From NCBI GenBank assembly GCA_027919835.1, contig JANVFP010000029.1, forward strand, positions 62,001 to 126,000: a stretch of DNA of 64,000 bases, in the 5' to 3' direction. Position numbers and translations under genes: made by a program. This DNA is from Lentinula raphanica (Eukaryota; Basidiomycota; Agaricomycetes; Agaricales; Omphalotaceae). Under the pieces are notes generated by a model. That model was not told where the DNA came from, made no database searches, and saw only the letters and a list, made by a program, of their open reading frames with translations. This document shows positions 1 through 12,185 of this stretch, in pieces (the stretch's first letter is position 1; every line of letters begins with the position of its first letter).

Positions 1-2462
1 CTGATCCCGCATCGTTTCTCGCCAGTCCACTGTTCCACCATGGATGTCCCGTTTCTGCCACACCGCCTCAATCAACAGCCTGGCTTTCGTGAGGTTCCCT
101 ATGCTCTCGTCTTGAGCCTTGAGTCTTCCTTTGAGGAAGTCTCGATGCACAGGATCATCTGTCATACAAGCTGCTAGACATATAGGAAACACTATCACAC
201 GGTCGACATGCGAGGGCTGCAACTGGCCAATCAGCTGCACGACGCCATTCACCGAAGCACTAATGTCAGATACCCCTGCAAGACGTTGAACGCGTCAGTA
301 ACCCTGCCCGCTACGAACGGAGAGAGATGAAGATGACTTACCAGGATTGGGATCATGAAGAATCGTGTGAAGATAGAGCAAGGCAGTTGCGCGGAAAATG
401 CTGGCAAGTAGTTTCCGCACTTCCTCATTTGGAAATATTACATCTGTTATCGACAGGTTCGGGTGCAGCGGCGGGTCCTCTTCGAAGATGGGAGTGTTAG
501 GCCTTTGACGCAGTCGTTGTTCGATCTCGTCGCCTCGATGGATGAGGTCTCTGTAATTCAGAGTCCCTTTCATGCGCTCCATGGATTTCCAGTGGCCCAG
601 GGTGGAGATCTCCGCAATGGCAAGCATGGCGTCGTCAGGACAGCCAGTTAATGCCTCCATTTGCGTCGTTTGGGAGAAACTCAGATCGAGAGACCATGTT
701 GAATGACTCAAGAGGCGTTGATAGAGCATGAAATATTTGGGTGGATGCATCAACGTCAAACTGGAGAAGATATCCATCCACTGCAGAAAGAGGCAGGTCA
801 GAACCGCCTCTTGAATATGATATAGATATGACAACTGACCATCGTGCCTTTAACAGCTATTTGACCTGCAGGGGACATGGTGCTCAACACCGATTTTGGG
901 TCTTCCTTATCTGGTAAGCCGATCTGGGCCAACCAGTCTAATGCTATGCTGAGCACAGGCATCCAGTCCATTGACCCACCCGACATCTGTGAAAAATACA
1001 CGAGATGCAGCGCAGCGATGACATCGCTTTCGTCGTAATGACCGCGTAGCTGCCGGACATTTGCTAGCTGCATGTAGGCCTCGTCAAAGAAATACCTTGC
1101 CGTCGAACTGTTGGAATTCAGGCTGGGCGCCTGAAGACCTTCGGATATCCTCTTTCTCGCAAAATGCAGGCTGGCTAGCGCACACACTGCGTTCGATACA
1201 GCCCCTCGTGGCTCTTGTACGATGAACTATGAGGACAAGTCAGCGACAGGTCCGAGTCAGCTTACCAAGGATTCTTAACTCACTGAGTAGACCACATTCG
1301 TTGTGGTGTTTCCTGCGAAAAGGAAATGCGCAGATCGAACGTTCTCAAAGTAATACATGACATGATTTTCCTGGATGGTATTTTGATTCGAAACCATAGG
1401 AAAGTTGAGCTCTGGAGGTGGGTGTACATTCAGTTCGAATCCTCCGTTGAGCTGATGCTGTGCTCCATTAGCAACGGACGAGAGATCGTAATCGCTGGTG
1501 TCTAGGCTGAGATTTGGAAGAGGGGTTGTGCCGGGCGAGTGGAAGTAGGAGGTGTTGAGATCAAGGTCGTTGAGGTGCGGTTCACTGAAGGAAGCGGCAG
1601 GTAGTTGGAGAAAGTGAGGGTTTGATGCACCTGTATTATCAGGAGTGAGTCATCTTTCATCATACTACGTCTCTAGGAATAACAAACCGGGGACGCCGGG
1701 TAGGAGGTTATCATGTCTTATTTGGTGTGGGTCCATATACGGTTTGATAGAAAACCCGAAATCGAGGCCCAATCCTAGGGAAGGTGAATTCGAAGGGCTG
1801 TTTGTGGCGGTCGCGGGAGCTGAATATCGGTGTGTGTTCAAAGACCGTGTTCTTGTCGGTCCTACCGCTGCTTGGGCCTGTAGCATAGATGACCGCGGCT
1901 GTCCCCTTATCAATCCTGCACGGGTCAACTGGGCTTTTATATCGGCCTTGTAGGCTTCGACAGCTTGTTTATCCTAAGACACACCGAGTCAGTTCGTATC
2001 GGGCAAGCTGTAAAATCGACAGACCCGCATCCATTCCGGTCGTTTGGGACCCCACCCAAGGCATTCAATGGTTAGGCGTATGCACGTCCGACACGAATCA
2101 CCTTCTCTCTGTTCATCGCATTTCTGGTGACGGAAAAGTTAGTAAACGACTCTCGACTAGACTTGTGAGTGATGGAGAACATACTTTGCGACGAAGTCGG
2201 CACGTCCTATGTAGATCGGTCATCACCTATAAGTAATTGATGATAACGTCAATACTCACCAGCATCCACCTTTACTAGCTACTTGGGTGCGGGGCAAATC
2301 AACCGCGTTGCGATTTGGAGACGTTCGTGTACTGTTAGTTTTCGAAGAGGTTTCGGATGAGCCTGCCATTAAAGAGGTCGGACGAGATATAGGGGAAAGG
2401 CTCGATGAGGATGTCGTTGGGCTAGTGCTGATAGACTTTGAGCTTCGACGAGACAAAGTCAT
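1..2462 (-). CDS. Zn2Cys6 transcription factor, paralog 1 (3' end cut by window edge)
   Basis: Fungal zinc-cluster transcription factor, expected to bind DNA in the nucleus. Exon 1 starts at 2462 with a Ser-rich N-terminus and ends in Gly-Gly-Cys-Trp. An intron (about 2207-2251) splits the first CxxC, which becomes C-W-T-C. A second intron follows RLRRK, and the rest of the binuclear cluster (KCDEQ...CRTC...C) lies near 2000-2105. The middle and C-terminal part resemble the Fungal_trans_2 regulatory domain, with exons near 1200-1340, 840-1240, 342-780 and 1-283. The intron at 781-839 restores alignment to the neighbouring paralog (TMWMD against TFWFD). The last residues seen (VDWRE...) are typical of the end of this family, so only a few codons should lie beyond position 1. 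The family and the paralogy are read directly; the target genes are unknown. Confidence 0.82.
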
Positions 2463-3837
2463 GGCGTGTGTAATGAAACAGTGATGTGGTGGAAAAGATG
2501 GAACTTCTATGGATGTGGGATCGCACTTTAAAAAACTTTCCGCAAGTTGTTTCGATTTGATGGTGGATTGGTAGTAAAGGGTCTTGAGTCAATACAGGTT
2601 ACAACGTGTGTTTATATGAGAGATTGAATGGTCATATGAAAGGAGATGTGTGGATTTCTGGGTTGATGTGGACTTGTGAACAAGACGTCGTGTTATTTTG
2701 CATAAATCTAAGGGGATGAAGGACTAGGACGGTGTACATATCGGTCAAAGTAATTGCGAGGCAATGCGGCCTTGAAGTTTCGGCAAACAAGAAAATGATC
2801 GGCCTGCTGAGCATGTGTAAAATCTGAGTGCTGTATATCTGGATCTATACTCACCAAAAAAAGACAATTCCGTAGAATTTTGTCACTATCCTTGGCTATC
2901 GGTAGTGCCCCCACGTTTAGAGCATTTTCCTTGAAGCTCAAACGCCAGCGGTAGTGAAACGAAACCGTGATGTTGTGCAAATCCTTGATAGTTCGTTGCC
3001 TTCTTTCAAATCGCACAAAGTAAAAACCGACGTCAGTAGAGTGAATCTTTTCCCGTCCATGGGTAGGTGTTGCCACAGTCAGCCTCTTCGTGTCTTCGCT
3101 GCTCACGTTTACGAGGATTGACAAATTGTCGTCCCGCCTATCTCGTTCTACACACTAACACTTGACGTCTCTCTATTGTCTGACTCTCTAGCGATCTAAC
3201 AATTACTACTTATCCGAGGTCAAGGTTTGAGGTTTGGGATTAAACCGGAAGCGGGGAGGAGGCTCTGAGGGGAATAGATTTGTATTTCCGAATTTGAAAG
3301 ATATTATAGGATAATATTGACTGCAGGCTGTTCCATTGCTCCAGGATCGAGTTCTTGCGTTGTAGTCTGTTGTAGTCCCTTGTAGTCCCTGTTAGTCCAG
3401 AGTCTCGACGGAACCCAAATTCCGTTTTCCGGAATCCCAACGATCTTCCGAGTTCCGAAATTTAGGGCCTCAACCTCTTCGCTAAAATTCGTCGTGAAGA
3501 AAAGTGAAGGATCGAGGATGAACTGATCGTTAACACTCGGGAGTGCACATCGAGGCCGGTATGTCGGAAGTGCCGAAACTGACGGACGAACATTGACCGT
3601 ATCCGGATTTGCGAGTTCTCTGTGTCGTAGTGTCATGAAAAAACATTGATCATTTGTGAGGTACAAAGATGTACAAGAGATATAGCATATACTTTCAATC
3701 AAGAATCACCGTATAGAAGAAAATCAGATATACAGAGAGGAAGCAAGAAAGATATCGAGAAAATCGCACACGTAGAACATGAGGTACAGGTTCAATTTAC
3801 CACTTACTATTAAAAAGAAAAAGAAGAGCCCCCCATC
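2463..3837. other. Intergenic region between the two Zn2Cys6 paralogs
   Basis: No gene that I recognise. Two minus-strand open frames (2708-3124, 138 codons; 3304-3702, 132 codons) match no family known to me, lack convincing splice or domain signals, and may be chance. A short iterated stretch near 3360-3400 repeats TTGTAGTCC/GTTAGTCC. The region probably holds the promoter of the left paralog and the 3' UTR of the right one. Confidence 0.4.
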
Positions 3838-6195
3838 CTAAACTAACAACATCTTGTGCTCCTGAAGGATGGACCTCCAAGGGACTTCTTTGCTTTTTAG
3901 AGGAAGATGCTCTTGCAATAGGTTGACTATACCATGACAATTGCCCACTTCGCCTTCACCCTCCAATTGTTTGAGGATGAATTCTCGCTTGATCGGCTTA
4001 TTGGTGAGGGCAGCACAAATGTAATACGCAAAGACGGTGCTGCGTACGACGACGTGCTTGACTTTGGGCTCTGCTCGAGCCACTTGTTCCAACGCAGCGA
4101 CAGCGTTCGCAACGGCAGAACTGATTTCTTGAACAAGGGGGTGATCTCCTGAGACGATAGTCCGGAGGTAGACTATCGCTGAAGTACGGAAAACTTCCGA
4201 AGCCAACACACGAGGAACGTCTTCTTCGGTTCGTGCAACTAATTTGGGGTTTGGAGGGGCAAGGTATTGCTCAATATCATCAGCACGTCTGCTGAGCTCG
4301 ACAATACTGAGTGATCCGCCCTTCTCGTGTTTGCGTTTCCATTCGTCAAGCTTGGATATTTCAGAGAAAGCCCAGACGATACGATTTTCGCAACCCATGA
4401 TCGACATCATAGAAAGGGGATCCTCTTCTGAAACAGCGTGGATCCCACTCTGTTTGGAAGGGTTGTAAAGCTCGTCGATCACGCCGTAGAGTTGGGTTTT
4501 TTGCATTGTCGTCACAGAGGCAAGGACATCAAACCAGAAAGTGGTTTTGATAATAAACCGCTCCTTGTCAGACGAGTTGAGCATGGCATCGCGATGGTCG
4601 ATGAACCGCGTTCGATCATTTAGTATATCGTACGAATAGCGTGAGGCGACATAAAGCCATCGTTTCCAATCACCGTTTCCACCAGCGAACAGGAACGTGG
4701 ATATATTATTCAATGCGGCGAGAGCATCGTCGTCGTCGAATTGACCCTTCGCAAAGTTGAACAATTTAACCAACTCGTTATATTGTTCGTGCGTTTGGAT
4801 GTCCCCAAGGGCCGGCATTTTGGGCACTCGAGAACGCTGGACATGGACCGAGGCCAGGATGCGAGCGGCGCTACGAGCAAACCCTTCCTGTGCAAGAGCA
4901 TCTTGCAAAATTCGGGGAAGGAAATCTTTATCTGCAAGCTGGTACTGCAACGCAGCTACAGTGTTCATGTAGTGACTCGCCAGTTCATCCAGTGCACCAC
5001 TTGTGGACAGTGTCGTAAATGAGTAATCCTGCGCAGGTGGGTCGTCAAGGTCAGAATATTGGGCTGTGTACGTGTACGATTCTCCAAACCGACTGGCATA
5101 AGTCGGTGGTACACTTGGCCTCCGGTGAGGGGGCGTGATAATCGTTGCTGGAGGGGGAGCCGGAACAACCATTAGATGATGGTGATGAGCAAGTGCATAT
5201 GCTTGTGGATGTTGTATCATATTTGGAGGAGGATACCCTGCCAGAAGGAGGGAGGTTGAGTAATTTACATGAATTTACAGTATTTAACTTGGGTACAGGG
5301 GAGTCTTACATTGAGGTACTAAGCTAGTGGGATTATTTGGGGGGAGCGTGGGCAGGTAAGATTCGTGCGGAAAACCTTCTTGAGGGGGTGCTCCATAGCC
5401 AGGGGCAGTCCTGGGTGGCAACACTGCAAAAGGAAATCAATCAAACATGAATGGGGAACCATGTATTTTTAGAGTAAAAACGTACTCGGATTTGGCTGAC
5501 CAGGGTGGCCTTCAAAGTTGGGCGGAGGCCCTCCAGGCAAACCGGGAGCTACAGGAACACCCGGGGGTGGTGCATAGTGCCACTCTCGCACATTAGAGAT
5601 AGGGCCTTGACGTACACCGTCCTCGTTCAGTACAAGAAGTTGCGAGGGTGGACTCTGAGAGGGTTCACTATAATTCTGGGTGGCAAGATGAAGAGTGGGG
5701 GGTTCCTGCTCGGCAGCACGAGGACCAGATCCCGAGTGGCCTTTAATCATGCCTTGAGAGGCAAGGAACGTCTTGATTTTGTCGCGAAGCTCGGTAACAT
5801 TGTTGCTTTCCTGTCAACAGAAGAACAAAAAAAATGAGACACGACTCCATCAAAGGAAGATAGACCCTAGATGACGAACCCTCAACCAGTCGGGGCGTTT
5901 AGCACCAAATCCAAGGCATTGTAGCCGGAGACGAAGACAAGTTTCGCATCGTCCTTCGGCATCTGGGCGCTCGTCACATTTCTTCGCAACGCCACAAAAA
6001 TGAAAAATCGTCGGAAAAACGCAGAAAAAGCAAGGATAATGATTAGCGACGATCCTCGATGAGCATCGTTGAAAAACAAGCTACCTTTCGACGGATTCTG
6101 CACGTGTAACAGCCAGACTTAGCGCGCACAGCGCCTTTGGCCTTAGGCGCTCCGGCCTTCTTCGTCGTCGGTTTGGGTGAAGTGGCGGGTGGCAT
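3838..6195 (-). CDS. Zn2Cys6 transcription factor, paralog 2
   Basis: Complete zinc-cluster regulator. The start at 6195 gives a basic, Lys/Ala/Pro-rich leader and then CYTC-RIRRK. An intron follows, and exon 2 completes the cluster (KCDERPDAEGRCETCLRLRLQC, at about 5880-5990) followed by the typical GFGAKRPDWLR. Next comes a linker (NNVTELRDKI) and a Pro/Gly-rich region (5240-5810), then one long exon (3838 to about 5230) holding the Fungal_trans_2-like domain. That domain contains SEISKLDEWK and VFRTSAIVYLRT, which align with SEISTLGHWK and IFRATALLYLHT in the upstream paralog. The gene ends at 3838 with LQEHKMLLV. The finger here has one intron and the paralog has two, so the pair is a duplication with intron gain or loss. 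The regulatory target is not deducible. Confidence 0.87.
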
Positions 6196-7195
6196 CGTTG
6201 ATGATGATATTAAGGAGCTAAGAAGATATCGAGGCTACCGATAGTAGAGTAAAAGGTAGAAAGAGAATGGAAAAGGACAATTGTCGAAGAAAGGCGAGCG
6301 GCAGTGAAGATGCTTGGAGAAAGGCTGGCGTTTATGTAGAGGCAAGCGCTGAACGGTTCGAACCCAGGATTTGTTTACACCTATTTATTTTTTTCTTTCA
6401 CTGTTGATGTCTTTGTCAGCGGTAGCCGGGGTCTGACTCTTATCTCATCCCGAATCAACGCTTCATTTGAAAACAGACTAAAACCAGTTCCCACCTGTAT
6501 TCCAGAAAAATTTAAGAAACACGCCCTCATTCATTCTTAGTGGGCCCCTCGTATTCATGTGTGCAAATGGCCCTATGTTTTCCAAGTCGATCTTAAGGCA
6601 GTGGTATCCCAGCCTGTGGTGTGAGTAATGCACACTGCCAAGGTCTAATTAGGGGTCAGTACTTCAGTACTAAGCGCCGAGGCAGGACCGGTTTCTTCGG
6701 TGGTGGTATGGTACGAATACGCCTCGCAAAAATATCAACATGCAAGGTTTAACTCTGCATCATTCGAAGGTTCTATACCTCCAGAACCAAGAACTCGTCT
6801 GTTCAAATCAGTCATGAAGGGTCCAACCCGCCTTCGACGGTATTTTGCATCTATCCAATTTTTCGCCTGAATCCGAAATATGGAAGTAGTCAGGGAGGGC
6901 GCATGGTCCATTCCTGAAACGAGATGGGATGGTGACAACATATAGAAGCAGTTCCATTGTTTGTGTGTAAGATCAACTGAAGACAACGTCAAATATTTTG
7001 ATGATGAAGTTATAAGTACATCGAGTCATCGACGGATCTTCATTGCAGGGATGGGTAAATCAGTTCCGAATGTGGTAGAAGGCGTGTGGGACGTAGAGGT
7101 AGAGAAGATAGAGAAAAGATGGATCAGGACTCCATGATTCAGAAGTAGTTGGAAGATGTGAAATGGAGAGTCGAATAGAATCAGAGAAAGGCACG
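6196..7195. other. Intergenic, no gene seen
   Basis: One kilobase between the promoter side of the zinc-cluster gene and the 3' end of the PH-domain gene. The largest open frame (6735-6992, minus, 85 codons) looks like chance. A T-loop-like GGTTCGAACC at 6355 has no tRNA around it. Confidence 0.5.
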
Positions 7196-8825
7196 TTACG
7201 ATTGCCCACCGGACGAGATCGCCTCGTCGCGATGAATGCCGGACCCTCCGCTGGTACTCAATCGTCGAACTTTGCTTTTGATCCCACTACCACCAGATGT
7301 GGTAAATCCGGAACCGGGAGGACTTGTGTCTTGATTCGACCCAGATTGACCTCCCGAGGGCAGAGGCTTCGCGGTATCCCCTGAATGGGAACGACGTGCG
7401 ATCAGTGCGCGAACAGCACCAAGCCATTTGATTTCATCTTCCTCGGTAGGGGCGCATAATAACAAAGTCCTTTTGGTTGTTATGATCTTGAATGTATGAG
7501 CAGTGGATGGTCCTTCACTGCCTTCAGCGTTCGATGGTGATGAAACGGAAGGAGGATGATGAGGGCGGTGGGAATCAACATCGTATTCAAGTGCATCTAG
7601 GATCTCAGAAAAGGGGAATTGGCGATGAGGCTTGGTATCCTACACGACAAGGGAATCAACACAAAAATGGATAATCCCGCTTTATAACAACGTACCATAT
7701 GGCTTGCCGAATACACCAACTTTTCTCCAGACATCACAAACCAGCGTTTACGCCAATTTCGCCTTTTGGAGTCACACTTCATCAGGTAGCCGGAGAGGAC
7801 CACTTTGCTCGGGTCTTTGGGAGAGGTAGAAGGTTGTGACTTTGAAGGTGAAGAGCCGATGACAGGTCGGGTCTGCGAAGATGTTGAATACGTGCGTCGT
7901 GTTGCTTGTCCTGATGGTGAGGCATCTTCCGAATCGGACGAGGTGGCATTATGAGAGACAAATGAAGGAGGTGACGGAGTGATTGGTGGAGGTGCAGGAG
8001 GATGATTCGATTGTCTGGGTATCGGTATAGGCGCTGACTGTGAAGCCTGGGTTGAAGACCCATTCAACGTCTGCCTTGCTTCTTCGATAGCAGCGACCCA
8101 TTCCTGAACTTCGGCAGGAGTCTTGGCTTGGAGATAGAAGGTTCGCACAGGCGAGACGAGACCAAAGGCGTTTTCGTGTTTCTTCAACGACACTGGCGTA
8201 CAGGAATGCACATCAGCAAGCTCGAGTAAACGGAGTAGCTGATATTCCGCGGCAGTTTTGTAGTACGCGAGATGCGCTGGTCTCAGCACGAACCAGCGCT
8301 TCTTCCACGTCTAGAACCGAAATGAACATATGAACGGGAATCAAATAAAAGTCAGAATTTGAGTTCACCTTCCTTCGCTCGCCCTTCTTCCAGAGATATC
8401 CAGTCTTGATCACAGTCTCATCCACTGAGCCTTGAGCGTGTCCTTCACCCATCTGAGCAGTTTTCCAGCCTCCCTCTCCTTCATCGTCCTCGTCTTCGGA
8501 ATCTTCGCCGCTGCCTGATCTGCGTTCGGCGATAGACGACAGCGGCTGTTGCTGGAGAGAGCTTCCTGGTATTATGACACCAGATGTGCCAGAAGCTAGG
8601 CCTGAAGGAGAGAGATTCCAGTCCGGGGTCAGGATAGAGTCAGAATCAGACTCTGTGCCGGATACAGGAGGAACAGTAACGGGAGGCGGAGGCTTGAAGA
8701 TAAATAAGCGATCAATATGAAACTCGGCTGGAAATTCGAAATACCTTGCTGTTTTTCGCGACTGATGATATTGATAGTTTACGGTGAACTTCTTGGGGAG
8801 AAGGAGGAGCAGCTGAAGGTGACAT
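7196..8825 (-). CDS. Tandem PH-domain protein
   Basis: Predicted 487-residue protein in four exons (8825-8745, 8692-8369, 8310-7696, 7639-7196); the frame closes exactly. The N-terminus is Ser/Pro-rich and acidic. PH domain 1 begins GYLWKKGERRK and continues across intron 2 as TWKKRWFVLR, ending in the C-terminal helix (EVQEWVAAIEEA). After a Ser/Pro-rich linker, PH domain 2 runs from GYLMKCDSKRRNWRKRWFVM to the helix DEIKWLGAVRALI, and a Gly/Ser-rich tail follows. PH domains of this type bind phosphoinositides or proteins at membranes. The two-PH layout recalls TAPP-type adaptors in animals and Opy1 in yeast, but I cannot claim orthology. The start was chosen because exon 1 (27 codons) splices cleanly into the Pro-rich exon. 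Confidence 0.85.
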
Positions 8826-9578
8826 GGCCAATCGTGAAAGCCAGCTAAGAAAGGCGAGACGATCATTGTTGTGGCAACAGTTCACGTGTAATCAATTGAA
8901 TGATGTAATATTGATGTCGGAGTTTTCCGAATCGTTGTTCTTCGACTTGCACTCCCTTGCACTCCTTCTTCTGACTGCACAGCTGTTTGCAGATCTACAG
9001 TATAGCAGATAGCTATGCGGGACGCTTGATGATTGCTTCCCCAAAATTGTCTATCGGAACGGTTTGCTGTTTGTCGACACGCCTTGGTGCGATGCAAATT
9101 CAATATAGCACAGTATGTACTATGTCAATTGCAATACATGTTTACAACAACTATGTACATACATAGCCTACTAATTCCCAGGTAAAACTTCTGCGCGACC
9201 TCTGTAAATGGTTCAGGCTTTCATAACTGCGCTGGATCCGAAACTCCTCGATTCTCTCGCCTTGTTACATAGTTTCCCTTGCTTTGAACAGGGAGATGAG
9301 ACGGCCTAAGGCAGCTCAACAAATTTCTCCTCATTTGGCGTGCGCATGGCTACCGCATCGCGGTTTCAAACATTGGAATATCGAGGACAATTGTAGAGTC
9401 CAGCAGCAGCCAGGTGCGCCACACATAAGGCGGATCAGAAGGGATCAGAGCGGATGATAATGATCACTGATTATTGATAACGATTGATGGTATCGATATA
9501 AATCACGAGCCGCAGAGCATACTTATTTTGCCCCAAACCTCCAACCCCAAATTCTCATCTTTACCCTGTGCATTCATC
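8826..9578. promoter_or_regulatory. Shared divergent promoter region, PH-domain gene and ACBP
   Basis: About 750 bp separate two divergently transcribed start codons. Short open frames here look like chance. Near 9430-9465 the heptamer GGATCAG occurs twice and GGATGA once within about 25 bp, close upstream of the ACBP TATA-like box. Confidence 0.5.
9497..9503 (+). promoter_or_regulatory. TATA-like box of the ACBP gene
   Basis: TATAAAT lies 76 bp upstream of the ACBP start codon, a plausible core-promoter position for a highly expressed fungal gene. The position is observed; the function is inferred. Confidence 0.5.
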
Positions 9579-10138
9579 ATGTCCGAAGCTCAATTCAAGG
9601 TCGCTGTGGATATCGTCAAGAATCCTCGTTCAGGTCGTCCTACTATGAAGCCTTCGCAAGATGAACAACTCTTCGTACGTGTCTAGCTGAAGCTCTGGGA
9701 GCATCACAATCAGTTCTAACTTGAACTGCTGTTACGATCTATGATTAGTTTTACAAGCATTTCAAGCAAGGTTTGCCTCGTTTTCGGTGCAACAAGGATG
9801 CACATGGTATTAATTTAACATCTTGGGCAGTGACCGTTGGAGATGTCAACACCTCGCGTCCTGGTTTTACCGATTTCAAAGGAAAAGCTATGTGGTATGT
9901 CTGGATTCCGCAAATCTTCTTTTTCCCGGCCGCTCTAAGTTCGTGTAATCACAGGGATGCTTGGAACGGAGTAAAGGGAATGTCGAAGGAAGATGCTCAG
10001 AAAGCCTATGTGGATAAACTCAAGGAGGTATGTCTTTCTGCTCTCGCGGCTTAGTATCAAATCTCTGAAGTCTGCATCTAGCTCCTCGAGTCAATAGGTG
10101 ATACCGAGTCCATCGCCGAAATCGATGCAGCGCAATAA
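9579..10138 (+). CDS. ACB1: Acyl-CoA-binding protein
   Basis: Small cytosolic carrier of long-chain acyl-CoA esters, of about 103 residues, close to the roughly 90 usual for the family. Five exons close the frame: 9579-9674, 9749-9770, 9831-9894, 9955-10027 and 10082-10138. Family hallmarks in order are the N-terminal helix ([10 protein letters not shown]), the acyl-CoA contact YKHFKQ split by an intron, [32 protein letters not shown], and the end LLESIGD. Exon 2 is only 22 nt. It probably buffers acyl-CoAs such as the product of the fatty acid synthase encoded 14 kb away, but the two genes are not adjacent and I do not infer co-regulation. Confidence 0.95.
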
Positions 10139-12185
10139 CTTCTCGGGCGAATATAAGTTTTACGAACCGGTGTACACATAGAAGAATAGCTTTGCAAATG
10201 TATCGAGACGATAAAGAAGTCAGCTGGTTTATCGACGATGCTGTCGAGGTTTGTGGGCCGGCGACATCAACATTGTTCTCCCGTCGATTCCTCGGAATTC
10301 ACCTTGATGTCCTTCTGATCAGCCAAGATACAACTTGCTGTTAAAGGAGCATAATGAAGGACCGTGGCTATGTAAGCAGTGACTCTCTGCATTCAGCCTG
10401 GAATCCAATTGCACGGCCATCAAGCTTCATCTCACATTCTGTTGATCCTATACACCCTTGACACACATATGTGGGCGCCAGTAGCATGAGAAGGGACCTC
10501 GAACACTCCCGAAAAATCAGGAGGTACAGGTATGTGATTCTAAATATCTTCAGTTGCCAACACAAAATGACACAAAAAGGCGTGGTCCTTTGAACGATCA
10601 ATGGATCCGATCTCTTTAACCCTCTTTGTAACCCTCTAAAATTGATAGTACTATTGATGCCTGAGCAACGGGTCAGTCTGCAACCACGTACTCTTTACTT
10701 AACAGTGAGCACGATAAGAGGTTTCCTAACTTCCCTCTATAGATGATAGGCTTTAAACGAATTCCGCGGCACAGTTAACGTCGCCCACTGCACGTTGCAT
10801 GAGAACACGGACAGGAGTCATAAAGGACCATGAGTCTAGTACGTGCTTGCTGTGGTGTGGAAAAAGTTCAAAGCTGTAGAATAACTCAGATTGAATCTGC
10901 GATGAATCCGGGTGTTTTTGTCAGTCACCTTTCTCGATGCATCTGTGGGTGCACTACGGCTGAAGCTGGCGAATGGTAGCAGTTCCCCGGGATCTTCTTA
11001 TCCAGTTCTGCGGTCGCGCAGTGACGTCGTGATTCATAATCACTAGTCTGAACATTCTGCTTGCCTAACTCGAAGGGGTTTATTTCGGTCTAATCAGATT
11101 CAACCACGCTCAGAACGGCAGAAGCTGGGCATTGAAAACAAACAGAAACAGTGTCGGATTTCGGCTTTCATCATGATCACCGTTGAACATTACCATGAAC
11201 GAGCCACAGATGCCGCATCCGTGTTGCTGTTGAAGGAATCTTCCTCTACTAGCATCTGCAGATCATAACTTCTCAGAACTGATACTAGTAAAACATGTTC
11301 AGTGTTACAAGGGGGTTCATAGTGTTTGATATATTGTGGCACCAGTATTGATGAGATCTACATACTTCTAATACCTACTAGTAGCACCGATACCCCTGCC
11401 TTCCCTCATAGAAGAGTCCACACCATCAAGTAGAAGTGCTGAGCAGTGTGAAAAAATCAGATGTTTCTGAAGATGGATCAGGACATATCAGTGTGGCTGA
11501 GAGGTGGTAGTAGTAAATGTAGTGACTGGATGCAATATCATTTCAAGTCTGCATGCTCTGAGTTCGTATCAGTTCAAGGTGTGAATCATAGCCCTGTAAT
11601 TTGCATACGGAAGCTGCAGTGGGCTTATTAGTATCATCTGTCTTGAGTTGCGATCGACCGACACAGTGATTCAGCCGCTTGAATTTCGAAACAACATCAG
11701 AAGTACCTGATTTTCTAGATCCTTCAAAGGCTCAGTGTTATCGTATTTGTGGCGGGGAAAGGGAAGGGTGCGAGGGGGGCGATTGTCTAGGCTGACGAAG
11801 ATGGACTGTGTATCGAAGGCTTCCTCTTGGACGAAGTCCTTAATTGCTACATGATTTGTTAGGTGAATAGTAGAGTAAGTCTGTCCCCTGGAACTACATC
11901 AACATTTAAAATGACAAAGGGTGGTCGAACCCGGTGAAGTTACAGTTTATCTTCCCTTCAGCAACCTGACCGGTAACAAAGGAAAAAAAGGACAATCGTG
12001 GATGTCGTACAAAAGTCGTGAGGTCTCACTTGAAGAAAGGGAAAAACAAATTCACTGAATCTAGCTGGTCCGAACAAAGCAGAGAAGATGATAGCACGAG
12101 TAGAGATAACAACTATGAATAGAAGAACAGACACAAAAAAATTGGCCGCAAGTACAAAACCGGAAATGGAATACGAAAAAAGGAC
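10139..12185. other. 2-kb gene-free stretch
   Basis: No open frame longer than 77 codons, and no recognisable domain, tRNA or terminal repeat. Composition is like the neighbouring intergenic DNA. It could hold a long 3' UTR, a non-coding RNA or a decayed element; I see nothing that decides. Confidence 0.5.

Noticed and set aside
2256..2484. Plus-strand open frame at 2287-2484
   Set aside because: The minus strand here encodes exon 1 of the zinc-cluster gene, which completes the CxxC motif by splicing.
6345..6370. Possible tRNA, from GGTTCGAACCC
   Set aside because: The five bases either side of the loop do not pair and no acceptor, D or anticodon arm can be placed.
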